Assembly (NCBI RefSeq): GCF_032598785.1
Contig: NZ_CP102984.1
Length of the DNA: 64,000 bases
Strand: one strand, 5' to 3'
Source of the DNA: Terrisporobacter petrolearius
GTDB taxonomy: Bacteria > Bacillota > Clostridia > Peptostreptococcales > Peptostreptococcaceae
The position numbers and the translations under genes were made by a program. Positions 9,231 through 17,421 of the stretch are shown here, in pieces. The notes under the pieces were generated by a model that did not search any database, was not told the DNA's origin, and was given only the letters and a program-made list of their open reading frames with translations. Position 1 is the stretch's first letter; each line of letters opens with the position of its first letter.

Positions 9231-9859
9231 TAAATAAAAGAGATATATTTAGCCTAGGCGGCCTAAATCTTGTAAATGAAATGATAGAAATGTACAAGAC
9301 AAACGAGGACGTTAAAATATTAGATGTAGGTTGCGGAAGTGGGTATTCTGTAAACTATTTATCTGAGAAGGGATTTGATGCAACAGGAATCGATTTCTCT
9401 GAAGAAATGATTAATTTAGGTAAGGAAAGATATAAAGACATTAATATAAAAGTAATGGATGCAAATAATCTTGATTTCACAGAAGGTTATTTTGATTTAA
9501 TTTTATTTGAATGTAGTTTATCAGTTATGAAAAATCCTGAACAAATATTAGAAAGTTGTAAAAAGCTTTTGAAAAAAAATGGAATAATTTTGCTAAGTGA
9601 CTTTTTCTTTAAACAAACAAACCTATATGATGACACATATACTCTTAATTATTGGAATAAATTGTTTGCAGATTTAAATTTTCAAACTATCATATTCCAA
9701 GACAAATCCAAAGAATGGAAAAATTATCTTGGAATGGTTCTTTGGGAATATGGAGAGTTGTCAGGATTACTTAGAGGGAATCAAAATAATAAAATAAATA
9801 ATGATATATTAAAAAAAGAAACGGGGTATTTTTTAGTAATACTTAAAAAAAGGGATTGA
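9227..9859 (+). CDS. SAM-dependent methyltransferase (DVU_1556-like)
   Basis: A 210-residue class I methyltransferase: motif I VLDVGCGSGYS-type (ILDVGCGSGYSVNYLS near residue 34), an acidic residue ending strand 2 (GIDFSEEMI) and a post-motif region DLILFECSLSV. The ATG overlaps the upstream stop by 4 bases (ATGA), typical of translational coupling. The substrate is unknown; small-molecule methyltransferases of this type act on metabolites, cofactors or proteins. Presence in every version of this accessory operon that I recall suggests a role in making or modifying a cofactor, which is an inference. Confidence 0.82.
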   Translation: MINKRDIFSLGGLNLVNEMIEMYKTNEDVKILDVGCGSGYSVNYLSEKGFDATGIDFSEEMINLGKERYKDINIKVMDANNLDFTEGYFDLILFECSLSVMKNPEQILESCKKLLKKNGIILLSDFFFKQTNLYDDTYTLNYWNKLFADLNFQTIIFQDKSKEWKNYLGMVLWEYGELSGLLRGNQNNKINNDILKKETGYFLVILKKRD

Positions 9860-9863
9860 TATT

Positions 9864-10292
9864 ATGGATGAATTATATATGGAAATGCTGGAATTATCAT
9901 CTAAGGGGTATTATTGCAGTCAGATCCTAATGAAGATTATTTTAGACTTAGAAGGAAAAGAAAATCCTGATTTAATTAGGGCCATGGGAGGATTAATAGG
10001 AGGTCTAGGTTTTAATCAAAAAATATGTGGAGCTTTTACAGGAGGAGTTTGCATATTAGGTTACTTTGCTTCAAAGGGTGAAGATGAAGAAATAGAAGAT
10101 GAAAATCTAAGCATTATGACAAATGAATTAATAGAGTGGTTTGAAAATGAGGGTAGTGACAACAAGGGAATAAACTGTGGGGAAATATTAGATGGGAATT
10201 TTGATAATAAGTCAAAAATTTGCCCTAACTTAGTATTAAATACATTTGAAAAAGTAGTTGAAATACTTAATAAATATGGTTATGAGTTGTAA
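9864..10292 (+). CDS. C-GCAxxG-C-C family protein (DVU_1555-like)
   Basis: A 142-residue protein of the C_GCAxxG_C_C family, named for its conserved cysteine pattern: YYCSQILMK near residue 16, then KICGAFTGGVCILGYF near residue 52, and two further cysteines in the C-terminal half (GINCGE, SKICPN). The pattern suggests a metal or iron-sulfur site in a redox protein; the biochemical role is not established. It lies 4 bases after the methyltransferase gene and 21 before the XdhC gene. Confidence 0.82.
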   Translation: MDELYMEMLELSSKGYYCSQILMKIILDLEGKENPDLIRAMGGLIGGLGFNQKICGAFTGGVCILGYFASKGEDEEIEDENLSIMTNELIEWFENEGSDNKGINCGEILDGNFDNKSKICPNLVLNTFEKVVEILNKYGYEL

Positions 10293-10313
10293 TTAATAAA
10301 GGGAGAAGAGTTG

Positions 10314-11351
10314 ATGAACATATATGAAGAAGGCTTAAGCCTTTTAAGAGATAAGAAGAATTTTGTTTTAGCTAGTATAGTGAGTAGTACTGGTTCCACA
10401 CCTAGGTCAAAAGGGACTCAAATGATAATAAGAGAAGATGGTTCCATATTCTCCACAGTAGGAGGGGGAAAAATGGAAGCATCTTGTATTGAAAAAGGTG
10501 TGAATTCAATTAAAAATAAGGAATCTTTTATTTACGAGTTTAATTTAGATAATAAAGATGCTAACAAATCAGAAATGGTTTGTGGAGGAAATGGAGAAAT
10601 TCTTATAAATTATATGGACTGTAACGACAATAATAACTTATTAATTATGGAAAAAGCAGCTGAAGCTATAAAAAATCACAAAAAAGGATGGATAGTTACA
10701 GTCTTAAGAAAAAATAAAAAAGAAATGCTATTTGTTGATGATAAAAATAATCTTATTGGACAATACTCAGGAAGCGAATTAATGAAAAATAAATTAGAAA
10801 ATGGCATAGAAAGATTAAGTATTCACTCTGATGCTATTGATGATGAAAAAATTGTTGTACAAAAGGTTCATACCATAGGAAAAGCTTATATATTTGGAGC
10901 TGGTCATGTATCTAAAGAAACAGCAGCAATTTTAGATATAATAGAGTTTGAAACTATAGTTTTAGACGATAGAGATGAATTTGCAAATAAAGAAAGATTT
11001 CCAAACTCTGAGACTATTGTATTAGATAATTTAGAAGAAATAAGTGATTTAGGAATAGATGATGATAGTTATATTTTAATAATTACACGAGGACACTTAT
11101 ATGACTATAACGTGCTCAATTGGGCATTAAGAACCGATGCATATTATATAGGAATGATAGGAAGTAAATCTAAGATTAATATGACTTATGAAAAACTTAA
11201 GAAGGATGGTTTTACAGAGGAAGATTTTAAAAGAGTTCATGCTCCAATAGGAATAAAGCTAGATGCAAAAACCCCAGGAGAAATAGCAGTAAGCATAGCA
11301 GGTGAGCTTATAAATGAAAGGGGAGCAAAAGAAAGAAGATTGGAAAAATGA
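10314..11351 (+). CDS. xdhC: XdhC family molybdenum hydroxylase maturation factor
   Basis: A 345-residue XdhC/CoxI protein. The N-terminal domain has STGSTPRSKGTQM and VGGGKMEASC, and VCGGNGEILI follows near residue 97. The C-terminal Rossmann domain begins AYIFGAGHVSKE and contains TRGHLYDYNVLNWAL and GMIGSKSK. XdhC proteins bind the sulfurated molybdenum cofactor and deliver it to hydroxylases of the xanthine oxidase family, so the client is most likely Mop upstream. ATG 10314 is preferred to the adjacent TTG 10311 because GGGAG lies 8 bases before the ATG. It overlaps the next gene by 4 bases. Confidence 0.88.
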   Translation: MNIYEEGLSLLRDKKNFVLASIVSSTGSTPRSKGTQMIIREDGSIFSTVGGGKMEASCIEKGVNSIKNKESFIYEFNLDNKDANKSEMVCGGNGEILINYMDCNDNNNLLIMEKAAEAIKNHKKGWIVTVLRKNKKEMLFVDDKNNLIGQYSGSELMKNKLENGIERLSIHSDAIDDEKIVVQKVHTIGKAYIFGAGHVSKETAAILDIIEFETIVLDDRDEFANKERFPNSETIVLDNLEEISDLGIDDDSYILIITRGHLYDYNVLNWALRTDAYYIGMIGSKSKINMTYEKLKKDGFTEEDFKRVHAPIGIKLDAKTPGEIAVSIAGELINERGAKERRLEK

Positions 11352-12493
11352 ATATAAGTGGATTAATTGTTGCTGCAGGTTTATCTTCAAGAATGAAAGA
11401 TTTTAAACCTTTAATGAAAGTAGAAAATAAGCCACTTATTATAAATACAATTAATAGCTTAAAACAAAGCGGCATAGAAGATATAAATATTGTTGTAGGT
11501 TATAAGGGAGAAGATATAGAAAATTGTGTGAAAAATCAAAATGTAAATATAATTTACAACAATAAATATGAAAGTACCTTTATGTATGATTCATTTAAAC
11601 TTGGACTAAATAAAATGAAAAATAGTTGCGATGCTATTATATTTTTACCTGGAGATGTAGGTTTTGTATCGAAATATACAATAGACTTATTGATTCAAGA
11701 AATAAGTAAAAAAGAAAGTAAAATTGTTTATCCCGTATATAGAAATATCATAGGACATCCACCTATAATAAGTTGGAAATGTTTTGATTATTTGTTAAGC
11801 TACAATGGAAAAAATGGATTAAAAGGTGGACTAGACTATTTTGAAAGAGAATCTAAAGAAGTAGATACTCCAGATAAATTTATATTATGTGATATGGATT
11901 ATAAAGAAGATTTTTATAAGGTGAAAAAGGATTTTGAAAATAGGCAATATTTATCTTATGAAGATTGTATTTATCTATTATCTTATTTCAATGTACCAAA
12001 GCCTATAGTTAAACATAGTATAAAGGTGAAACAAATATGTGAAGATTTAAGTCGCTTAATCAACAAGGAAAAAGAAATTATCAATATCAATTTAATTAAT
12101 TCAGCCGCTATTTTACATGATATAAAAAGAGAAGAAAAAAATCATGAAAAGGTAGGGGCTGAGTTATTACATAATTTAGGATATGAAGAAATTGCCAGTA
12201 TTGTAAAGAGCCATATGAGACTTGAAGAAGAAATGGAAAATTTAATAAATGAAAATACTATTTTGTATTATAGTGATAAATTAGTAGTAGAAGATGAATT
12301 TTCAGATTCAGAAAAAAGATTCAAAATGAAATTAAATAAATATAAAAATGATAAAGAAATTAAAAAAAATATAATTAGAAAATATCAAATAACCCTTAAG
12401 ATAAAATCCAATATTATTTCAATAATTGGTAAAAATGAGTATGAAAAATTGGAGAATAAATGGAGGGGGAACAAGAATGATTTATTTAAATAA
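11348..12493 (+). CDS. MobA/MocA-like nucleotidyltransferase fused to an HD domain (DVU_1551-like)
   Basis: A 381-residue two-domain protein. Residues 1-190 are a MobA-like NTP transferase with LIVAAGLSSRM and FKPLMKVENKPLI, and LPGDVGFVS as the metal-binding strand. MocA-type enzymes attach CMP to molybdopterin to make the cytosine dinucleotide cofactor used by Mop-type hydroxylases. Residues 210-340 are an HD domain (KHSIKVKQIC, ILHDIKREEKNHE, SHMRLEEE) that could hydrolyse a nucleotide or phosphate ester. The fusion suggests coupled cofactor synthesis and proofreading or turnover. It overlaps xdhC by 4 bases and the next gene by 17. Confidence 0.85.
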   Translation: MNISGLIVAAGLSSRMKDFKPLMKVENKPLIINTINSLKQSGIEDINIVVGYKGEDIENCVKNQNVNIIYNNKYESTFMYDSFKLGLNKMKNSCDAIIFLPGDVGFVSKYTIDLLIQEISKKESKIVYPVYRNIIGHPPIISWKCFDYLLSYNGKNGLKGGLDYFERESKEVDTPDKFILCDMDYKEDFYKVKKDFENRQYLSYEDCIYLLSYFNVPKPIVKHSIKVKQICEDLSRLINKEKEIININLINSAAILHDIKREEKNHEKVGAELLHNLGYEEIASIVKSHMRLEEEMENLINENTILYYSDKLVVEDEFSDSEKRFKMKLNKYKNDKEIKKNIIRKYQITLKIKSNIISIIGKNEYEKLENKWRGNKNDLFK

Positions 12494-13595
12494 TGGAGCT
12501 ACATCTTGGCCTAAGCCCAAGTGCGTTTTTGATGCTATGCAAAAGGCATTAAATGAATTGCCGTGTAGCGCCCACAGAAGTGGATTTGATGAAGAAGACA
12601 ATTGTAACTGTAGGCAGCTATTAGCAAGATTACTTCAAGTGGACAATCCTAATGATATTGTCTATGGTAGTAATGCTACATTTGGACTTAATTTAGCCAT
12701 ACAAGGATTTGAGTTTAATGAAGGAGATAAAGTTTTAACTACAGCAGCAGAGCATAATTCAGTACTAAGACCACTGTATTATCTTCAAAAGAAAAAAGTT
12801 ATTGAATATGAAATAATTGATGTAAATGAAGAAGGAAGAATAGATTTCCACTTGTGGGAAAAAACAATTAAAGAAATACATCCTAGAATGGTTATATTTA
12901 CACATGCATCCAATGTAACTGGAGCAATTAACGATGCAGAAAAATTAGCTGTTATTGCGAAAAAATATAATTGTGTAGTACTTCTAGATGCTTCTCAAAG
13001 TTTAGGTTTAGTAGATGTATTGCCACAAAAGTGGGATATAGATATGGTAGCGTTTACAGGCCATAAATACTTGCTTGGTCCTCAAGGAACAGGTGGCCTT
13101 TATGTATCACCTAAAATCAAATTAAATCCTGTTTTACAAGGTGGAACGGGAATATATAGCGATGAAAATACAATGCCAGAAGAAATGCCTTTGAAATTAG
13201 AAGCGGGAACACCAAATGATATTTCATTTAAAGGCTTAGAAGAGGCTTTAAGATGGAGTTTTAAAAATCCTTTAAATAAAGATAGTATAGATTATTTAGT
13301 TAATAAAATAAAAACAGAATTGAAAAAAATTAATGTTAATGTAATAGACGTAAGTGGAGAAATAACTCCAGTAATATCATTTACTATGGAAGATTACAGC
13401 GTAAACGAAGTAGGAGAAATACTTCAAATGAGCTTTGACATTATATGTAGAAGTGGACTTCATTGTGCACCTTTGATTCACAAATGTTTAAATACATCAC
13501 CAAGTGGAACTGTTAGAATTAGTTTATCCAGATTTACTACAGAAGAAGAGGTAGATTATTTTATTAGTTCTATAAAGGATATAATAGATGGATAA
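12477..13595 (+). CDS. Cysteine desulfurase family PLP enzyme (EF2568-like class V aminotransferase)
   Basis: A 372-residue fold-type I PLP enzyme. AEHNSVLRPL and LLDASQSLG carry cofactor contacts, FTGHKYLLGPQGTGG contains the Schiff-base lysine, and RSGLHCAPL near the C-terminus places a cysteine where SufS-like desulfurases hold the persulfide. The subfamily (EF2568 type) is repeatedly found beside molybdenum hydroxylase genes. Here it probably supplies sulfur for the terminal sulfido ligand of the molybdenum cofactor that XdhC then delivers. ATG 12477 follows GGAGGGGG by 7 bases; the longer reading to 12426 lacks a site. It overlaps both neighbours. Confidence 0.85.
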   Translation: MIYLNNGATSWPKPKCVFDAMQKALNELPCSAHRSGFDEEDNCNCRQLLARLLQVDNPNDIVYGSNATFGLNLAIQGFEFNEGDKVLTTAAEHNSVLRPLYYLQKKKVIEYEIIDVNEEGRIDFHLWEKTIKEIHPRMVIFTHASNVTGAINDAEKLAVIAKKYNCVVLLDASQSLGLVDVLPQKWDIDMVAFTGHKYLLGPQGTGGLYVSPKIKLNPVLQGGTGIYSDENTMPEEMPLKLEAGTPNDISFKGLEEALRWSFKNPLNKDSIDYLVNKIKTELKKINVNVIDVSGEITPVISFTMEDYSVNEVGEILQMSFDIICRSGLHCAPLIHKCLNTSPSGTVRISLSRFTTEEEVDYFISSIKDIIDG

Positions 13596-13872
13596 GTTTA
13601 AAGTAAAAAAAGTTGATAATTGCTTTAAAAATAGTCAAACGTATGAGTATAAATTAAATGTGGAAATAAACACAGAATTTCTTGAAAAGTTCCAAGGCTT
13701 AGGTAAACTAGAGATAAAAAATTTTAGACGACCAATTTTTATGATTGATTGTGAAAATGAAAATAAAATTAAAGGAGTTATTAATTCTAAGATCATAAGA
13801 GTGAGTTTTCCAGATTATGTATATGAAGAAAGAAAAGAAGCTTTTGAAAAATTTTTAAATGAACTTTTATAG
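13588..13872 (+). CDS. Hypothetical small protein, 94 aa, in the accessory operon
   Basis: A 94-residue soluble protein starting inside the end of the desulfurase gene (8-base overlap), which supports co-translation. It has no signal peptide or membrane segment; two cysteines (DNCFKN, MIDCENEN) and a central hydrophobic strand pattern with NFRRPIFMIDCE. I do not recognise a family. The context implies a helper or carrier role for the desulfurase or radical SAM neighbours, without direct evidence. Confidence 0.6.
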   Translation: MDKFKVKKVDNCFKNSQTYEYKLNVEINTEFLEKFQGLGKLEIKNFRRPIFMIDCENENKIKGVINSKIIRVSFPDYVYEERKEAFEKFLNELL

Positions 13873-13899
13873 TCATAACATATTGCTAGGGGGTAAACT

Positions 13900-15225
13900 A
13901 TGGGAAGAATATTAGGTCAAGTGGAGAGTTTATGTCCTTATTGTTTTAAAAAAATAGTAGGACAAAAAGTAGAATATGAAGATCAAGTATATTTGGAAAA
14001 ATCTTGTGAAGAACATGGATTTTTTAAAACACTAATCTGGGAAGGAAAGGATTACGAAACTTGGAGCGATGTGGAAAAATTTAAAAAGCCTAATGTAGTA
14101 AGTAGTGAAGTAAATAAGGGGTGTCCCTATGATTGTGGCATCTGTAGTGAACATAGACAAGAAACTTGTTGTGTATTACTGGAAATAACAGATAGATGTA
14201 ATTTAAAATGTCCCATTTGCTTTGCTTCATCCAATGAAAATATAAAGGAAGATGTAAGTATAAAAAGAATTAGTGAATACTATGATTATTTAATGGCGTG
14301 TGGAGGTCCTTATAATATTCAGCTATCAGGAGGAGAACCAACTCTTAGAGATGATTTAGATGAGATAATTAAAATTGGAAGAGAAAAAGGTTTTACCTTT
14401 TTTCAATTAAATACGAATGGTATTAGAATTGGAGAAGATGAAAATTATATAAAAGCTTTGGTCCGTGCAGGATTAAATACAGTATTTTTACAATTTGATG
14501 GTCTTAGTGATGAAGTATATTATAAACTTAGAGGTAAAAAATTACTTAGAATAAAACTAAAGGCCATAGAAAATTGTAAAAAAGCAGGAGTAGGAGTAGT
14601 TCTTGTTCCTACCATAATGCAAGATGTAAATGTTAATCAAATAGGGAAAATCATTAATTTTGCCATAGATAATATGCCTGCCATAAGGGGAGTACATTTT
14701 CAACCAGTAAGCTTCTTTGGAAGGTATGAAAATAGAGATGAAAGCTATAGAATAACAATTCCAAAAATGTTAAGAGAAATAAAAAAACAAATGAAAGGTA
14801 AGATGAAAATAGAAAACTTTATGGGTGGTGGAGCAGAAAATTCATACTGTTCCTTTCATGGAAATTTCATAGTAAATGAGGATAAAAGTTTAAAGCCTTT
14901 AGGTAGTAAAAGTAATTGTTGTTGCAAACCAACTTCTTCAAAACAATCTAGAGAGTTTGTGGCAAAACAATGGTCAGCTGTAAAAAATTCCTCAAATAAA
15001 AAAGATGCTAAAAATAATTTTACAAAGTCTTTAGATGATTTTCTAGATAGATTTGATAATTATACTTTGGCCATATCTGCCATGCTATTTCAAGATGTAT
15101 GGAATGTGGATTTAGATAGGCTAAAACAATGTTATATACATGTAGTAAGTGAAGATATGAAACTTATACCTTTTTGTGCATACAACTTAACAAATATAGA
15201 TAATAAAAGTTTGTATAGGAGATAA
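13900..15225 (+). CDS. Radical SAM protein with extra cysteine motifs
   Basis: A 441-residue radical SAM enzyme. The cluster motif is CNLKCPIC (CxxxCxxC) near residue 99, followed by the SAM-contacting QLSGGEPTLRDD and a typical half-barrel. Ahead of it are SLCPYCFKK (residues 11-19) and CPYDCGIC with CC further on, which could bind zinc or extra clusters; the C-terminal part adds NCCCKP. The CPICFA context resembles the MJ0619/Tes-type radical SAM group and, as I recall, a family named TrsS. The product is not known. In this operon it may build or modify a cofactor for the oxidoreductase, or make a separate product used with it. Confidence 0.78.
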   Translation: MGRILGQVESLCPYCFKKIVGQKVEYEDQVYLEKSCEEHGFFKTLIWEGKDYETWSDVEKFKKPNVVSSEVNKGCPYDCGICSEHRQETCCVLLEITDRCNLKCPICFASSNENIKEDVSIKRISEYYDYLMACGGPYNIQLSGGEPTLRDDLDEIIKIGREKGFTFFQLNTNGIRIGEDENYIKALVRAGLNTVFLQFDGLSDEVYYKLRGKKLLRIKLKAIENCKKAGVGVVLVPTIMQDVNVNQIGKIINFAIDNMPAIRGVHFQPVSFFGRYENRDESYRITIPKMLREIKKQMKGKMKIENFMGGGAENSYCSFHGNFIVNEDKSLKPLGSKSNCCCKPTSSKQSREFVAKQWSAVKNSSNKKDAKNNFTKSLDDFLDRFDNYTLAISAMLFQDVWNVDLDRLKQCYIHVVSEDMKLIPFCAYNLTNIDNKSLYRR

Positions 15226-15228
15226 TGT

Positions 15229-16548
15229 ATGAGATTAGATAATTGGATATGTGAAAAAATTAAAATAAAGAACAAATTAAGTAGAGAAGAACTAGAAAAA
15301 TACCAATTAAATGCATTAAATAATTTAATTAAATATGTAAAAGAAAACTCACCTTTTTATAAAGAATTATATAAAAATTTAGATGAAATAAATTCTTTAG
15401 ATGAGTTATACAAAATACCAATTATTAATAAAGATGATATTATTGAAAATGGAAATAAAATGGTTTGTGTTAATCAAAGTGAGATAAGTCGAATAGTTTC
15501 ACTAGATACATCTGGAACAGTGGGTAAATGTAAAAGAATTTATTTCACTGAAGAAGATCAAAAACTTACAATTGATTTTTTTATGCAAGGACTTAGTTTT
15601 CTTGTTAAAAATGATGATGTAATGATGATTATGCTTCCTTTTGAAAGAGAAAATAGTGTGGGGGATCTAATAAAACAATCTTTAGAAATTATGAAGGTTA
15701 AACCTGTTATGAATGGGACTTTATCTTCTTTTAAGAAAACTACAGATATTATAATAAGTAATAAAGTAAACTCTATTGTAGGTATGCCAACTGAAATTTT
15801 AGCTTTAGGAAGATATATAAAAAAAGAAAATTTACCTATAAAAATTAAGAGTATTTTATTAAGTGCGGATATGGTAAATAAAACATTGATTGAAAAAATA
15901 AAGAATATATATAATTGTGAAGTCTTTAATCATTTTGGAATGACAGAAACTGGCCTTGGATGTGCAGTCGACTGTAATTATCATGAGGGAATGCATATTA
16001 GAGAAAATGATTTGATAGTAGAAATTGTAAATCCTGTCACAAAAGAAAAAGTAAAAGACGGAGTAAGCGGGGAAATATTAATTACTACTTTAACGAGAAA
16101 AGCAATGCCACTTATAAGGTATGCAACTGGAGATATATCTTCTTTCGCAGTAGGGAGCTGTAACTGTTCTAGTGTTTTAAAAAGGCTAGAACAATTAAGA
16201 TATAGAATGGATGATAGGGCGCATATAGGTAGAAATTTGTATATAAATATTAATTCCATAGATAGTAAGTTATTTAATTTGAATAACCTTATAAATTATA
16301 AAGTAGGTGTGGAAAATATTCATAATTATTATGAACTAAAATTACAACTTGTTTTATTTCAAGAGGAAAAAATAATTTTATCTAATGACAATGAAAAATT
16401 GAAAATAAAGATTAAAAATTTGTTGTTAAAAAATCCAAGGATTAAGAAGTCCTATGAAATGGGAATCTTAAAAATGCATATAAATCTAATGTACACAGAT
16501 GAATATATTAATTTATATAGAGGAAAGAGAAAAATTAACTCTATTTAA
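15229..16548 (+). CDS. AMP-dependent CoA ligase-like protein (DVU_1553-like)
   Basis: A 439-residue adenylate-forming enzyme similar to phenylacetate-CoA ligase. The phosphate-binding motif is LDTSGTVGKCKRIYFT near residue 86, the acyl/adenylate motif is NHFGMTETGLGCA near residue 228, and TLTRKAMPLIRYATGD carries the hinge aspartate. The expected chemistry is carboxylate plus ATP to acyl-AMP, then thioester. If the Mop enzyme oxidises an aldehyde to an acid, this protein could activate that acid, but it could equally activate a cofactor precursor. It begins 3 bases after the radical SAM stop. Confidence 0.78.
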   Translation: MRLDNWICEKIKIKNKLSREELEKYQLNALNNLIKYVKENSPFYKELYKNLDEINSLDELYKIPIINKDDIIENGNKMVCVNQSEISRIVSLDTSGTVGKCKRIYFTEEDQKLTIDFFMQGLSFLVKNDDVMMIMLPFERENSVGDLIKQSLEIMKVKPVMNGTLSSFKKTTDIIISNKVNSIVGMPTEILALGRYIKKENLPIKIKSILLSADMVNKTLIEKIKNIYNCEVFNHFGMTETGLGCAVDCNYHEGMHIRENDLIVEIVNPVTKEKVKDGVSGEILITTLTRKAMPLIRYATGDISSFAVGSCNCSSVLKRLEQLRYRMDDRAHIGRNLYININSIDSKLFNLNNLINYKVGVENIHNYYELKLQLVLFQEEKIILSNDNEKLKIKIKNLLLKNPRIKKSYEMGILKMHINLMYTDEYINLYRGKRKINSI

Positions 16549-16560
16549 AAAGGATGAATT

Positions 16561-17139
16561 ATGAACATTTATTTAGTAAGGCATGGAGAGCTATACTGGG
16601 AAGATAATATAAAAAAATGTATAGGAATTACAGATATTAATTTAAATGAAAAAGGTATTGAAAGAGCTGAATTAGTAGGTTTATATTTAAAGGATAAAAA
16701 TATTAGCAAAATATATACGAGTAGTTTAAACAGATGTAAAAAATCTGCAGAGATTATATCGTCTATTCTAAATGTACCTTATCATGTAGATAATCAACTA
16801 GTAGAAATAAATATGGGTATATGGGAAAATAAATCCTTTGATTACATTAAAGTGAAATATCAAAAACAGTATGAAAATAGAGGGAAAAACCTATCAACTT
16901 TTAGAATTAAAGATGGGGAAACATTTGAAGAATGTTATGAAAGATCAAATAGTGTATTTAGGAAATTATGTGAAGAAAATTATAATAATAGTATTGCTAT
17001 ATTATGCCACAGTGGTGTTATAAAATCTATAATCTGTTCTATTGAAAAGATACCTTTAGATGAAATATTAAGTATTAAATTAGAATATGGACATATTATA
17101 CATATTAATTACAATAAAAAACAGTATAAAATAGTATAA
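16561..17139 (+). CDS. Histidine phosphatase family protein (alpha-ribazole phosphatase/PGAM-like)
   Basis: A 192-residue histidine phosphatase. YLVRHGEL at the N-terminus holds the phospho-accepting histidine; IYTSSLNRCKKSAEI and LCHSGVIKSII supply the second conserved arginine and histidine. Family members remove phosphate from small molecules such as alpha-ribazole-5-phosphate or phosphoglycerate. As the last gene of the accessory operon, 12 bases after the CoA ligase-like gene and before a strong terminator, it may dephosphorylate an intermediate of the pathway; the substrate cannot be read from sequence. Confidence 0.83.
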   Translation: MNIYLVRHGELYWEDNIKKCIGITDINLNEKGIERAELVGLYLKDKNISKIYTSSLNRCKKSAEIISSILNVPYHVDNQLVEINMGIWENKSFDYIKVKYQKQYENRGKNLSTFRIKDGETFEECYERSNSVFRKLCEENYNNSIAILCHSGVIKSIICSIEKIPLDEILSIKLEYGHIIHINYNKKQYKIV

Positions 17140-17143
17140 AAAG

Positions 17144-17184
17144 CCATGAAATATAGATAAAAAATCTATATTTCATGGTTTTTT
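17144..17184 (+). terminator. Strong terminator at the end of the accessory operon
   Basis: A perfect 15-bp stem (CCATGAAATATAGAT with ATCTATATTTCATGG), a 5-base A loop and six T. It closes the operon that began at 6783. Confidence 0.92.
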
Positions 17185-17279
17185 ACTTTTAATAATGAAA
17201 AATGCAAAGTTTTACATAGACTTTATAATAAAGATAAAGCACACTTTTATTATTTACATAATGAATTTGAAAATAATAA

Positions 17280-17311
17280 AAAATCCTAGCCAAACAATAG
17301 CTAGGATTTTT
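17280..17311 (+). terminator. Second terminator hairpin in the intergenic region
   Basis: A perfect 11-bp stem (AAAATCCTAGC with GCTAGGATTTT), a 9-base loop and a T run. Arms end in A and T tracts, so it could work in both directions. No gene lies between it and the terminator at 17144, so it may close a short non-coding transcript. Confidence 0.75.
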
Positions 17312-17421
17312 AAATTCTCATAAACGCTATATTTATTAATAAAAATTTGTTACTATATATTTGTGTAATATTATCAAAAATGGCAATATAAAAGAGAGAT
17401 ATATATAGGGGGATTAAATTT

